DNA of 64,000 nucleotides from Hansfordia pulvinata. Its lineage: Eukaryota > Ascomycota > Sordariomycetes > Xylariales. The stretch lies in assembly GCA_006538405.1 (NCBI GenBank), contig BJKQ01000006.1, positions 2,689,001 through 2,753,000 of the forward strand, read 5' to 3'. Both the position numbers and the translations under genes were made by a program. Positions 23,216 through 35,747 of the stretch are shown here, piece after piece. Under the pieces are notes generated by a model. The model had not been told where the DNA came from. It made no database searches and saw only the letters and a program-made list of their open reading frames with translations. The first letter of the stretch is position 1. Each line of letters begins with the position of its first letter.

Positions 23216-26200
23216 ACGGGAAAAAAAAAAGGTGTTCTTGGCGAGCTGCGCGAAAGGGAGTTTCGTTTTGCGAATTTCCACATTTTGACGTTGGATGTTT
23301 ATCAGCGAGGATATTGTCGCTGGCTCTTGCCGGGGATATGTACCTATTGTACCTAATCGCATGTGCAGGCTTGGCTAACTACAGAAGAGGGGGGGTTGGG
23401 GGAGTCGAGAGGCTACCCGTCTCTGCGAACGTGGGACATACTTGGCATCTGAACACATTCTGAATTGCATGGCGCACTAAGGCCGTTTGCGTGGTCTGGT
23501 TTTATGAGATTTAATACAGGGCCTCAAGCCCGCGACTAGGTGGTACTGCATAGTTGAAGCCCCATGGATCCATGGATTTACTGTATGGTTCCAAACTACA
23601 TGTACCTAAGGTACTACTTGATCGATTCGCCGTGCTTGATTGGTGGTGGAATGTGTACGAACAAGTATACTCAAGAGTACCACGTAACGGGCCGACCTTA
23701 GGATTGGCTTCACCGTGGCGTGGATCGGCTGGGGGGGTAAGAAGACGGACGAGGTGCGAATAAGATGATTGATTGCAGAAAGGTGCTGGCGAGGCGGCAG
23801 GGGTGCTTGGATCCTGGGTGCGGCATCCCTCCCTATTATGTGCGAGTATGCCAGGGCTGACAAGGCTGGTGCCTGAGGATAGGGAGAATATGCAAAGCAC
23901 AGGACGAGGTCATTGCGAAGAGGCGGGACGGTGGGTTTGCGCGCTCAGGCGCACGCGATGCGATGGGCTCGCAGGCTACGTAGACAGCCACCAGCCACGG
24001 GACTCGAAGCCGCCCCGAGGCAAGCTGATCACCCCGATGATGGGGGTTCGAGGCTGGGCTGTCCCGGGGCTGGACTGGTCGAAGTGGCTGATGATGAACG
24101 AGGCTGAGGTGGGATAAGGAACGGAGGGGGGGAAGGGAACGTGTTGACGACGGGCCTAGTTAGAGCCCCGGCTGATCATGACCACCTGGTGTCTGGCCCT
24201 AGTGACGATTTTGATCAAGGAATGCATACTCGTGCTAAGATTACCTGTCTAATAGCAGTATAAAGAGAAAGGGTTTATAGTCGATGTCAAAGTATAAGAT
24301 AAGGTTAAACGTTCAGCATGGATAACCCAGGGCGGGCGCGTGGAGTAAATCGGACCGGGGGACTTAGGTTGATCGGACCCTTAAGGGAGAAGAAACAAAG
24401 TTTATTGATTAATAACAATTCAAAGTCATCTGCTTAACAATAGATGTGCAATACGAGTAGGGGCACCTGAGCGCGCCGAGGTCCTTCAACAATTGTCCAT
24501 GTGTCAGGACGGGACGACTGAATACATCCAATCTACCTCCTAATAAGGTTCCGTTGGTTCCTTGGCAATCAATGATGGTTGCCGCCAGTCGGGTGTGCTT
24601 AGAGAAAAGCTAAGTAAGCACCTAGGTATCTACTTGCTTAATATAAGTTGAGTTACTCGTAAGTATGTAGGTACGAGTATCTAACAAGCAGGCGGCGGCT
24701 CCCGGTCTGATGACCGGGTTGAAGTGGGAGTGACTGATCCCAGCTGATCTGTGTGGATGGAGCGGACTGACCCGTGCCTGTCCGGCCTGGATCGAAAGCT
24801 ACCATCCAGTTGTTGTCACACTCGATTACGGAGTAGTAGGTACCTAGGTATCTATATCTGGACTGGGGTGGCTGTTGTTGTCGTTGTCGCCCAATCGCTT
24901 CGGGCCGACGCTTGTCGGCTGTACCTTTGAAGAGCCATGGTTGGCTGAAGACTGGTTTCCATGCAAACAGTCCAGGGCATGCGGGTGGGTGTTTGCGTGG
25001 TAAAGCGCGGGGTGTCAAGACATTAACGTACCTACCTGGTAATCAAGCCAAGGTTGAACCTTTGCGGAGTTTGTGAAGTATAAAGTGATCCCGGTTCTTA
25101 TTATGTCCCAGATTGGCGGGAGAAGATCAGCCCAGCGGGTACTCGTACAATGGGAATGGAAGAGTCGGTTTACTCGTACTACGGGCATGCATCCCAGTAC
25201 CTGCCCTGCCAGTTTCCGGGCTGGCGGTACATTGGGAGTACCTCGCGTAGACACAGGTCCAGCACATGTAGGGATTTCACCCCTCTGTTTGTTGACGGCC
25301 CCGAGCCGACAGCGCCCGAGCAACGGCCTCTCACAGGGTCCGCAGAGTGCCGCAATGGATGGCGACGATGAACTCGTGCGAGTAGACGACGAATGTAGAA
25401 ACGACATGAAACGGCAACAGCGACAGAGCCGCTCACGTACGTACCTGAGAGACCGACTCGCTTTCAATACCTACCTTATGTACCTTAACTATTCTGGGGC
25501 CCTGCTTGAATGCGCCCATACATGTACCAACACAGCCTTGCCCAAGCACAAAGTGGTGGAGCGGAGCTGCCCTGCGCTGCGACAACTCGTGACAATAGAC
25601 ACCGGGCTCCTTCTCTGGAGGCGACTACCTCACTACCTTACCCCCCCTAACCTACGAGTAACTCATCACTCGTGCACAACTTAGGCACGGAACGAGTGAC
25701 GCTGAGGCAGCTGCCGCGTGCACCGCCAACCAACCCAACCTGCCCCGACCAGCCAAGCACCATTATTGGCCTCTTTTTTCCTCCCTCCCGCCGCCTCTCT
25801 CAAACAAACCCTCGCTCATCCAACACTCTTCAGCAAGATCGACCGACCCCCGTCCCTCCCCGACAACGACAGCGCCGAGCCCCCCTCGATCGGCCACATT
25901 CATCCACATCCACCACCAGCTGCGTGCTTCGATTCTCGTCTCTGCAACGGTCAGCATCCCCTTGCCGCGCCGCGCCGCCGCTGCTACCATCACCACCGCC
26001 CGCCATCACCACCAAGACAGCCACACGCCGCTTCTACGCCCCCTTTCCTCGAGCTCTTCCTTGTCGACGCCCTCGCCCTCGCCCCTTTGCCACTCCTCAA
26101 TCCGTACAACGCACTCGGGTGCCGGGCCGGCTGCCTGAAGAGACCAAGGCTCTCGCAGTCGGTAGCTCTGCCACGCCCGACTCGCACCCTGCCACTTCGC

Positions 26201-26295
26201 TTCCAGCTCCCTCCGCTCTGCCTGTCCGAATCGCCCCCCTCCCAGCTCCCGACCCCCGCGTCAACACTGGCCTCGCGCCGCCCCTCCGCTTCCCA
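23216..26295. other. 3-kb intergenic region
   Basis: No supported gene. An AT-richer island at about 24210-24460 interrupts otherwise GC-rich DNA. Several TACGAGTA/TACTCGTA octamers lie at 24450-25660. From about 25690 the sequence is strongly CT/CC-rich and is probably the leader of the kinase gene. The overlapping 292- and 220-codon ORFs there are compositional artefacts. Confidence 0.5.
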
Positions 26296-29200
26296 ATGGA
26301 GCTCGAGGAGGACGAGGATGCCACACAGCAAGGTCAGCGCCCCGCTCCTCCGGTCCCCCTTCGCCCACCTGCCCGACTGACCCCCTCCCAGCTACCCAGC
26401 AAGCTCTCGACCCCAGACGTCTCGGCCAGCAGAACTCGGGCTTCTCTGACGACGAGATCGCCGACATCATATGTGTCTTGTATCCCAACTCGGAGCCGGC
26501 TCGCCGCGAGGTCACGAGGCTGGCCCTCGACCCCAAGACTGCCCACTTGACCATCGGCAGGCAACACGCCGACGGCATCGGCTCCGACCTCTTGCTCGAA
26601 GATGACCCCCTCCACTTTGGCGCCACCCGAGGCATTGGCGACCATGCCCTCATCCTCAAGCTTTCGGCCCACACCATCGACCCTAAGAGGGGCCACACCT
26701 TTGGCCGCAACCCCAAGTCCTCCGACATTTGCTTCCCCGACGACCCCAACCGGAGACTGAGCAACATCCACTTTCAGATCTTTGTCAACGAGCACGGCAC
26801 CGTCATGCTCCAGGATACTTCGACCAACGGCACCGTCGTCGACCAGGAGCTCCTGCGCAGCAAGCCCAAGCCCGGCACTCCCAAAAGGGACCTGAGGCTC
26901 CTGGAGAGTGGCTCCTCCATCAAAATCATCATGGCCCACCCGCCCGCCGACTTTGTCTTCCTCGTGCGCATCCCCCGCCGCGAGGGCCATCTCGAGTTGA
27001 CCTACAAGAACAACCTCGCCGCATACTGGGCCAAGAGGGGGGTTCTGCGAGATGAGGACGTCAACAAGACAATCGGCCCTGGGCCCAACGGCCATGTGAG
27101 TCACGCAACCCTCCTGCCCCTCTACCGCTTGCGCTGTGGCCCAATGCTGACTTATGCTCCGAGGTCGATCTTTTCCCAAAGCCCTTCCCCAAGGGCTTCC
27201 AAACTCGCGACGCCGAGAACGATACTGCCAGCTTGACAGTCAGCAACTCGACAGCACTGCAAAGTCGCGACTGGAAGGGCGATGCGACGTACCAACGCCA
27301 TGACTCGATCGGCCAGGGCGCCTTTGCAACGGTATACAGGGCCACTAACAGATGGGACGGCGCGGTTTACGCGGCCAAGGTGCTCGATAAGAAGAGGTTC
27401 GTCAAGAACGGGGTGCTGGACCAAAAGGTCGAGAACGAGATGAAAATCATGAAGAGCATATCTCATGTGTGTGAAAACCCCCCATCCTCTCATTGCTCTC
27501 CTTGTCCTCGCTGACCGGCCCAGGAACACATCATCAAGTTCATTGAGCATTTCGAGTGGGCCGACACTTGGTTCATTATCATGATGGAGTTCGTGCCGGG
27601 TGGCGACCTGCACAAGATTGTCTCGAAGAATGGCTCGATCCGTGAGCCCTACGTGCAAATCATGGCTGACCAGCTCACTGGTGCGCTCGGGTACCTTCAC
27701 AACAAAAACATCACGCACCGCGACGTGAAGCCTGACAACATTCTCGTCAAGACCAGAGAGCCTCTGGTTGTCAAATTGACCGACTTCGGCCTGTCCAAGA
27801 TGATTGACACCAACGAGACCTTCCTGAAGACGTTCTGTGGCACCCTTCTCTACTGTGCTCCTGAAGTCTACACCGAATACTCCTCCTACGATGAGCAAGG
27901 CAATAGGACTCTCAGGAAAAAACAGCGCGGCCCTGATAAGATGAGATACGACCATGCCGTCGACATCTGGTCGCTTGGCGGCGTGCTCTTCTTCGCGCTT
28001 ACCGCTAGCCCGCCTTTTCCTGTCAAGAACGGAACGTCATACCTTCAGCTCCTGCAGCACATTATGAACGACCCGCTCAACGTCAACCCGCTCTTGTCCA
28101 ACAACGTTTCCACTGAAGGCATCCATTTTCTGCGCCGGATGATAAATGTGAGGCCGGAGACAAGGGCCACCATATCTGAGCTGCTCGCACACCCGTGGCT
28201 CGTGCGCCTATCCGACGAGATGCTAGGCAACAGTGCTTCGCAACTCAGTATTTGCGAGGAAAGGGGCGCGTCTGCTTACCAGGACAGCCGCGAGGGTCAA
28301 GTCATGGGAAACGACTCCATGGGCGAACCTGAACCAGAAATATCCTCCATGGAGTATGAACTTGATGAGAACGCCACGCAGTCCCCGCCAAAGAAGTTAT
28401 TTGGAGAGGTCGGCAATTCGGGCTTGGGGAGCTCCGGTGTTATTGGCGAAAACCAGATGAACCTTCCCTTATCCCACGACAGTGAGGCGACTGACATACT
28501 CGACCCCGTCGTACATGACAGTTTCGACGAATCGGAGAACCTCTCTACCCCAAAACAGAATCTGGCAGGCCGAGGCTCGAACCAAGCGACGCATGGAGCG
28601 GGCGATCCTTCAATCCTCTTGGTTGAGTCTTCTGGAAGCTTTGGCGACTCTGCAGTTCTTGGGCTGGTGCCGGGTACTGAAGCCAGAGATGCAGCAAGAC
28701 GCGAATCGGGTGGCAGCGATTTGAACACTAGTAAGCGCAAGCCTGCATACGATACAAGCGACGAGTTTGAGGCGGCAGACAATTCAGTCACGCCTTCCTT
28801 CAAGAGGCTCAAGTCGGAATCCGACGCCAATGATGCATTCATCGATGAGGAGGAGTGCACCTTGCTCGCCTCTGTGCCTCCGGTGGTGAACAACGAGTCG
28901 GGTCGGCGAATTGACTATCCCCTTCATAAGACGACGTATTGGGATGGATCCGACAGAGACACTTGGCATCTGGATTACCCCGAGATGACCACTCTTCAAC
29001 ATGAAGCGTTTGAAAGGGCGGCCAAGAACAGGCACGAAGAATTCGCTCCTGGCAAGTCGCCTCTGTGGGAGCTCGCCATGAAGCACTTCCCTCCATACGT
29101 CAACCAACAAGTGGATTTGACAAAACCACTTGAGCTGCGGCCAACCTTGAAACGCGACCAAGCACCTCTAGGAGAAGTACAGGACATTGAGCCCCCGCCG

Positions 29201-30082
29201 ACTGCACCATTTTCGCCGAACCAACTCGCTCCGACTCCCGTTCCCGTGCATTCGGCCAACGCATCCCTAGCTATCCCGCCGCAGAAGCTGAATCCCAACA
29301 AGGTGGTCGCCCGCTTGACGTCGCCTCGTGATTCGCAGATCGCAGGCGTGACTTTGGAAATCAGAGATCCTGTCATGTCCTGGGGACGGAACCCGCAAAA
29401 CACAAACGTCTATCTGCCTTCGACCGAGTCCATGGTGCCTAAGAACGCCTTCAGAATCCTTGTTTGGCAGGAAAATTACACGGCGTCCAGCAGCGAGTTC
29501 CGGCCTTGGGACAGGTCACGGGCTGATGCCGGTCTGACTTTCAAAGGCCCCCCCGATCCGAAGACATTCTCCTTCTACATATCAACCAAGGCGTCTGTCG
29601 GGATCCGAATCAACAGTAACCCGCTTCAATCCAACTTGCCGCAAGACACTTCGGCGCCCAGCAAGTATTGGATGAAGCTGCACCACGGCGACACGATCCT
29701 CTATTGGGGATCGTCCGATGGCCCGCCTCAGGCCAAGTTCAAATTTGAATGCTTTTGGGGCAGCTCTTCTGCGGTCAGGCCCGCAGACGAGCCGCCGACT
29801 TGCGTGCCGGCCACCATAGCCCGGCAGCTCGATCGTCTTTGGCCCAAAGCATGCAGTGGGCTCCATTATGAAATCATCAAGTGGCGTGCGCAAGCCGAGC
29901 ACGAGATGCGCACCAACAATAAGCCTAAGGAAGTGGCACGCACTCGCATGTTCGAGCAGAAGTGTGCCGAGGCCGTGCGGTACATGAACCAGCGCGCATC
30001 GCGTGCCAAATCCGCAGACAGTGGCCTTCAACTCCGACAGCACGAGCCGCATGCCTCTCGGCCGACAGCGCACACTGAGTGA
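26296..30082 (+). CDS. Rad53/CHK2-type checkpoint kinase with two FHA domains
   Basis: A DNA-damage and replication checkpoint effector kinase, 1200 residues. Exons are 26296-26332, 26392-27095, 27164-27466 and 27524-30082. The N-terminus has TQ motifs (DATQQATQQ), the usual targets of upstream ATM/ATR kinases. FHA1 (about 110-190) shows HTFGRNPKSSDICF and LSNIHFQIF...STNGTVV. The kinase domain (about 290-576) has the glycine loop IGQGAFATVY, the Lys of AAKVLDKKRF, HRDVKPDN (Asp near 415), DFGLSK (Asp near 435) and CGTLLYCAPEV. A second, more divergent FHA (about 955-1105) contains MSWGRNPQNTNVYLPS. FHA-kinase-FHA is the Rad53 layout; animal CHK2 has one FHA. Intron 2 uses an uncommon GAG acceptor after a good GCTGAC branch site. 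It could be named RAD53 or mus-59-like; the ortholog is not proven here. Confidence 0.93.
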
Positions 30083-30889
30083 TGATTGCGACAGCACTGC
30101 CCCCCAAACGCGTGTCTCTCCTCGCTATTGTACACCACCGCACTTCCGAGCTCTTCGATAATTCAGCGCTGAAGGAGCTATTCCCCGTCAGAAAAAGCAG
30201 ATTATGACTTTGCGATTGGGCCCGATACAGAAACGCTCGAGAATTGGCGTTGGGGGTGCGTTTCTTTTTTTTCATCTTGCAGACATGTATTCGTCGACGC
30301 TTGAAGGCTCTCGCAAGCTGTCAGGAGGGCAAGAGAGTACGGGAGGGACACAATGAGTCAGCCATGACTATGAAAGTGTAGTTCACGGCATTACCACGCG
30401 ATCGCCTGCGTTCAGGGGGAAGGGGAGGCAGGAGGGCGTGACCTGGAGAAGAGGATACCAGCCTTTGGACTCGACTCTTGCCACGTGTACCTCGACATGT
30501 AGCGATGCATATAGCATAGAATACACACAAGAATAAATACGAACAGGTTGCAAGCGCTACGGATTGTGTGACTACGCGAGGTCAGCGGTGGCCACTTAAT
30601 CTACTTCGGTGCCATGATAGTAAAAGGAGGTGGACTCTGGCTCAGGAAGGGGCAGGGGGGGGCGGCTCTTGTGGAGGATTTGAGGCACTGGCAAGTTGTC
30701 GCCAACCGGGATTCACTACTTCGGCTACAGGAGCTTGCTATCTTGAGATGATCACACACTTTGGAAGAAAGCCCCATCTCCTCCCCGCACGCTGAGCACA
30801 ACACCGACAAACTGCCTTAACACGTCCTCGGAGGCAATGTCAACCTTGCCCCCACCACCCCTTCCCTGAAGCTCTAGATGGGGCCGCCT
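30083..30889. other. Convergent 3' spacer between the kinase and glycosylase genes
   Basis: Holds the 3' ends of both genes. No additional gene is supported. Confidence 0.5.
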
Positions 30890-32910
30890 CTATGCAGCGC
30901 CGCCGTCCTCGATGGCCTTATCGAGAATCTGCAGCTGTCCCGTGTTGTCCCAGGCGACACGGCGCTCCTGGACGGCGTCCCTCAGCCGTGCGGACAAGAC
31001 CTCGCGGTCGCCCGTGATCGGGTCCCAGTCCCAGCCCTCGCGCATCCACATCCACCGCAGGCAAGCCCGCAGCTCCTTATCCTGCGGTAAAACGCGCATC
31101 CATTCGGGTTGGAAGGTGGTTGTAGTCGATCCCTGTGCCTCGCCCTTTCGCGCGTCCCGGCTTTTCCGACGCTTTCCCCGGGCGCAGATATCTCTCACAA
31201 ATGGATCTCGGATGTGTTCCCCTCCACTTTTGTTGCCCGGCGCCGAGGTATCGACGCCTCCGTACCCATGTCCCCTCCAATCGTCTGACAGGCCCAGGAG
31301 CTCGTCGCGACAGAATATGCGCCAGCTATCAAGAGCATAAGGCCCCTGGGTCAGATGACCGATCTCCCAAGCCGATGACAGGCGGGGGTCCTCCTCTGTG
31401 AGGCCTGTTTCTGCGTCAGGGGTTTCACTGTCGCACTGGCCTTTTTGCTTGCTGCCGCATCCGCAGTCATCGCCGCTTTTACTATTGTATCCACAGCCAC
31501 AGGCTTCCCTGGTCTGCGCCACAGAGAGACGCTCGCCAGCGCTCACGAGACCCTTCCCATCGCCCTCGACTGGGTAGTTCTTGACTCCATACCTGATATC
31601 AGGCGTCGGTGGCTGTGCTAGCCACGAGCGGGCGTACCTCTGCAAGGTGGCAGCACGCACAGCACCCAGCCCGAGGTGACGAATCATGTGAATGAGTTCT
31701 GCGGTGTCTGCCTCTGCCAAGTCTTGGGGAGTGGGCCAGCGGGCGATGACGCGGCGAAAGACAGGAATGGCTTGCTTCCCGTGAGTGCGGATGAGGAATG
31801 TGACAGCGACCAGCAATTGGAAAGGATCCTTCGCCAGCTCTTCCTGCACGAGACCAAAATGAGGTGCATCGAGCCGAGGAAACGGTAATGCTGAGACGGT
31901 CCCGCGGGCGGGACGTGGGGTTCTTGCGGCTTTGGACGGGCTCGTAGTCGGCGTCTCGAAATAATGCGACTGTTTGCCTCGTCGAGGAGTTCGAGTCACT
32001 TGCTTCTGCTGATCTCGGGCAGAGAGTTGTGGGTTGGTAGAGGCGTGTTGCTCCCCGCATTGCACTGGATGCGACGAGGTCTTTCGGGTAGGGGTCCCGG
32101 GGAAAGCTTGCAAAGGTGGATTGGGTTGTGCTTGGGGCGCAGTCTTTGTGACTCTTAGTTCAGGATCTTGCGAGAATGAGGGCTTCGAGTGGAAATCTTG
32201 CTCAATGCTTTCGTTGCGGCTCTCCTCATCTTGCAGAACGTCTTTGCCACTCGTAGACCCCTGACCGTCTACGAGCGGTTGGCTTTTAAAGCCGAAGCGC
32301 GAGTGCTGGCCTCTGATATCCGCTGGGCCTTCTCGGCCTTCTTCCTTGCCTTCTTCTCTTTCCCTTTCTGTTGCTTCTGAGTGAGAGAATTATGCAATCC
32401 GTACCACGAGGCAGCGTCGTGAAGTTCCGGCACCGCCGAGACGTAGTTGCTGATTGGGACATGCTGAGCAGGCTCTGGGGGTTCATCGGTTGAATTTCTT
32501 GCTCTTCTGGACTTCTTCTTCTTCTTCTTCTTACTCCTGTGCCCATCTTTCACTTCGAAGTGTTGCTGAGGGCTTTCTTTGGACGGCTCGGTGAAATACG
32601 GAGAGTCAACAGTCCGTTTGATACCGCGGTTTTGTTGCCTTACGTTCGTGTCGGCAGGCTGATGGAGCGGGCCGCGAAATTGCGACACAGCAGTATTGCG
32701 GTGGTCTTGGATGCCGAGCACAGTGGTGAACGCGGTCGGTGGGCAGGTGCCCTCACCCTCACTCAAGTCTGGACGTATCTTGCCAATAAAAGTGAGGATA
32801 TCCCGGCCGGCCAGTGGGTCGCCCGCATGTGCACTCTGCTGCTGCAGTGCGTGGGCTTGTGAGACCAATCTGTTCCAGTCTCTCGCCCCGTGCATCAGCT
32901 GGTCATCCAT
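30890..32910 (-). CDS. MBD4-like HhH-GPD DNA glycosylase, probably frameshifted
   Basis: The C-terminal two thirds carry the MBD4-type glycosylase core. FGLVQEELAKDPFQLLVAVTFLIRT and GKQAIPVFRRVIARWPTPQDLAEAD lie on one side; the helix-hairpin-helix end GPYALDSWRIFCRDELL with the catalytic Asp lies on the other. The family removes T or U from G mismatches, often at deaminated 5-methylcytosine. No methyl-CpG-binding domain is seen. A roughly 80-residue insertion contains a cysteine cluster (CGCGYNSKSGDDCGCGSK...C). The core frame is open up to about 32388 without an ATG. An overlapping ORF in the neighbouring frame (ATG at 32910, MDDQLMHGARDW, with a poly-Lys tract) ends at 32269. Joining the two needs one extra base near 32290-32330 and gives 673 residues. 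The join is inferred; the core is firm. Confidence 0.75.
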
Positions 32911-34102
32911 GTTGCTGTGCAGCTTGCAGATCCGGTCCGTGGGCAGGCGCAAAGTGGTGTTTGATCACGCGGGTCCCTGCCGCCTTGTCGACAGGTCCGG
33001 GGCGCCGAATTGTGTGGACCCTTGATGTCAGTCAAGACGCGGGTGTGCAAGCATGGCGCGACCGAAGCGTCTCGTTGGGCAGTGGCCCAGCGCTACCAGC
33101 TCGTGTCGTAGAGGCTCTTGTGCGCCGAGTCGGTGCAGTTTTCGCGTAAGGGTGTTGCAACAGGTCTTGACCCCGGTGCGTCGTGTGGTCATCAGGAAGA
33201 TACGAGTATGTCGAGGTAGAGGTGGAGCTGCTAGTTAGCTCGGGTGGATGTCGGTGGTGGTCGACGGCAGCAGTGAATGGGCAGCCAAGGGTTTTTATCG
33301 CCTCTTGTCTGGGCTCGCGTGGCCTCACGCCCAGCCGGCGTCCCCTGATTCCGGGCAATTGCAGTCATTGAGGACACTACCTAGTAGGTAGTCTTTCCCT
33401 TAGACAAGGCGTGGGCATTTCTTTGGCGTGAAGCTGCCTGGTAGGCCTGGACGAGTGCCCTCTTCAATCGCAGCATGCCCGAGCTGATAATCGAAGAGTT
33501 TGGCCCATGGTCAGTCAGACTTCTTGCAGCTTGAAGCCTGAGGATCTGGAGGGCGCCGGAGCATTGAACAAAATTGGAGGCGTTGAAAGGAAAAGGTTTC
33601 AAGACCAGGCGGCCAGCGCGAGCAGGAAAAAACAAAGCAGCTGCAGGCTACTGCTTATTACTCGTACCTACTCGACGCCCTGGCTCCTTCCTTCTTGCTT
33701 TAGGAGGCACACTGAAATGATGACTCACCCACACTGGACACCAGGAATCAATGGCACTCGTCGCCCATCCCACCTAATCATTCTCACACTACGACTGCCT
33801 GTTATTAAAACACACAAGTTCCGTGGCTCGCCAAGTACGCAGATGCACGCAAAGATCCAGTTGCTGTCTCTGGTCCTTACCGTAGCACGGCACGCCCATC
33901 TCACGACTTCATCCTGGGCATGGATGTTGAACAGGGAACAGTGAAATGAGTTACTTTGATATACACTCTAGAGCCGCGCCTCGGGATTCCGCCTTTCGCA
34001 ACCCTCCAAGTCTTCTTCTGGATCATTTTTTCTCTGCCCTTGCCAGAACAAAGGAGCTGTGTCGTAGGGAGCCTAGTATTACATACACGAGCCGGGGGAT
34101 AT
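32911..34102. other. Intergenic spacer
   Basis: Upstream of the glycosylase gene and downstream of cytochrome c1. It contains isolated TACGAGTA/TACTCGTA motifs near 33205 and 33660. No gene is seen. Confidence 0.5.
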
Positions 34103-35479
34103 CTATGTGCGGATGTTCTTGGTCGCCTTGGGAGGGTCGTAGACAAGCTTCCTCGTCTTGACCGAGGCCCACTTGTACCGCTTGACGTAGATGCTGATGG
34201 CCGTCAGCACCGCCGTGACCGTCAGCACCTTCATGCCCATGCGCTTGCGGTCGTCCATCTCGGGCTCGGCAGCCCAGTTCAGGAACTCCACAACGTCCTT
34301 GGCCATCTGCGAGGTCGAGGCCGGCGTCTCGTCCTCGTACTCGACCAGTCCGTCGTACAGGACACGGGCCATGGCAATGCCGGTGCCGGGGAAGTAGGGG
34401 TTGAAGTTCATGCCGGCAGCGACCTGGGCTCCGGCCGGGGGCTCCTCAGGGTAGCCGGTCAACAAGCTGAAGATGTAGTTGCAGCCACCGTGGCGGGCCT
34501 TGATGATCAAGCTCAAGTCCGGGGGCAGAGCTCCGTTGTTGGCAGCGCGGGCGGCCTCGTCGTTCTTGTAGGGGGCGGGCATGTAGTCAGAGAGCTTTCC
34601 GGGGCGCTTCTCGATGTCGCCCTGGTCGTTGGGCTCCGTGTCGTACTCGTTCTCCTCGGCCAAAGCCTTGGCCTCGTCGACAGTCAGGACAGTTCCGACC
34701 AGACTTCGGTAAGGGATACGGCTCAGCGAGTGGCAGGCGGCGCAAACTTCCTGGTAGACCTGGAAGCCACGGCGGAGACTGGGAAGGTCAGCTTGATTGG
34801 CCCCTCGTGGGGATCGGGACCAAACTTACGCCTGGTGGTCAAAGGTCTTGAACCACTGCTCGTGAACCCAGGGGTAGGCGGTGGGGTGCAGACTGGACAG
34901 GTCAGCGACGTTCAAAAAGGCTTCTAGCGTTGAGACGACGCATTTCAGGAAAGGAAGACATTGTATTGTCTCCGGTTGATGCTAGGCCCATGGGCATTGG
35001 GCAGTTGATGAGGGTCGACTTACCCTTCTTCGGCAGGGGTTCCGGCGCTGGCGGTGGATCCGTAGAGGTGGTAGTACCAGGCGACCGAGCCAATGGCCAC
35101 GGCAGTGGAGGCGGCGGCAGCGATGTTCAGGTTGCGAGGAGACTCGGCGGCGCCGGCAGTGGACATGGACCGCTGGGAGGGGATGGGTTAGCCGGGACCT
35201 TGGTGATGGGTTCATCCTGGAACGGCACGGGGATGGGCAAGAAGCGCCGACGCGTGGAAGGGCGGGAAGCCGTCGTCGAGGGTCGAGAGTGTGTGCGATG
35301 GATCATGGCATCTATGGCTATCGGGGAGGAGGGAGCTATCGTCGTCATCGTCGCTGTCGCTGTCGTCGTGCTCGTCACGGGGGTCGTGGTGATGGGAATC
35401 GTACCTTGGCAAACGAGGTCGCGCCATTTCGGGCACCGCTGAGGAAGCGCGCAGAGCGCATCGTGGTTCTTGACAGCAT
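34103..35479 (-). CDS. CYT1: Cytochrome c1, mitochondrial (complex III)
   Basis: Haem subunit of the cytochrome bc1 complex that passes electrons from the Rieske protein to cytochrome c in the intermembrane space. Exons are 35405-35479, 35024-35172, 34830-34892 and 34103-34778, giving 320 residues. Exon 1 is an Arg/Ser-rich mitochondrial presequence (MLSRTTMRSARFLSGARNG). A hydrophobic sorting segment follows (LNIAAAASTAVAIGSVAWYYHLYG). The haem site is EVCAACHSLSRIPYRSLVG. The probable axial Met lies in PGTGIAMARVLYDG. A C-terminal anchor (MKVLTVTAVLTAISIYVKRYKW) fixes it in the inner membrane. All introns have GTAAGT or GTACGA donors and phases that join exactly. A CCAAT box lies about 265 bp upstream. 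Confidence 0.96.
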
Positions 35480-35742
35480 GTCGGGCGAGCAGCTCCTCAG
35501 GCCGAGCAGGAGGAGATGGACGTGTCGACCGAGGTCAATTGATGGGGAGAGGAGGGGAGAGGGAGGCGGCTGGCTGGGGGTGGACAGGACAACCTTGGGC
35601 GGATGCAGGCAAAGGTCGGAGGTCAGGTCAGATCAGACAGAGTCTAGAGGTCAATGCCGGGGCCGCTCGCACCTGCCAGCGAAAAAGTCTCGCAGGCGTT
35701 CCTTCTCGTCCCGGTCCTTAGCAATTGCGAAATGCCTTGTTC

Positions 35743-35747
35743 CTATT
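35743..35747 (-). promoter_or_regulatory. CCAAT box upstream of cytochrome c1
   Basis: ATTGG on the plus strand, so CCAAT in the direction of CYT1, about 265 bp before its ATG. The HAP complex binds CCAAT and controls respiratory genes in fungi. Function here is inferred from position only. Confidence 0.45.

Noticed and set aside
25672..26550. 292- and 220-codon ORFs just before the kinase gene
   Set aside because: Low-complexity Pro/Ser/Arg composition from a CT-rich leader, overlapping each other and running into the true kinase exons in the wrong frame.
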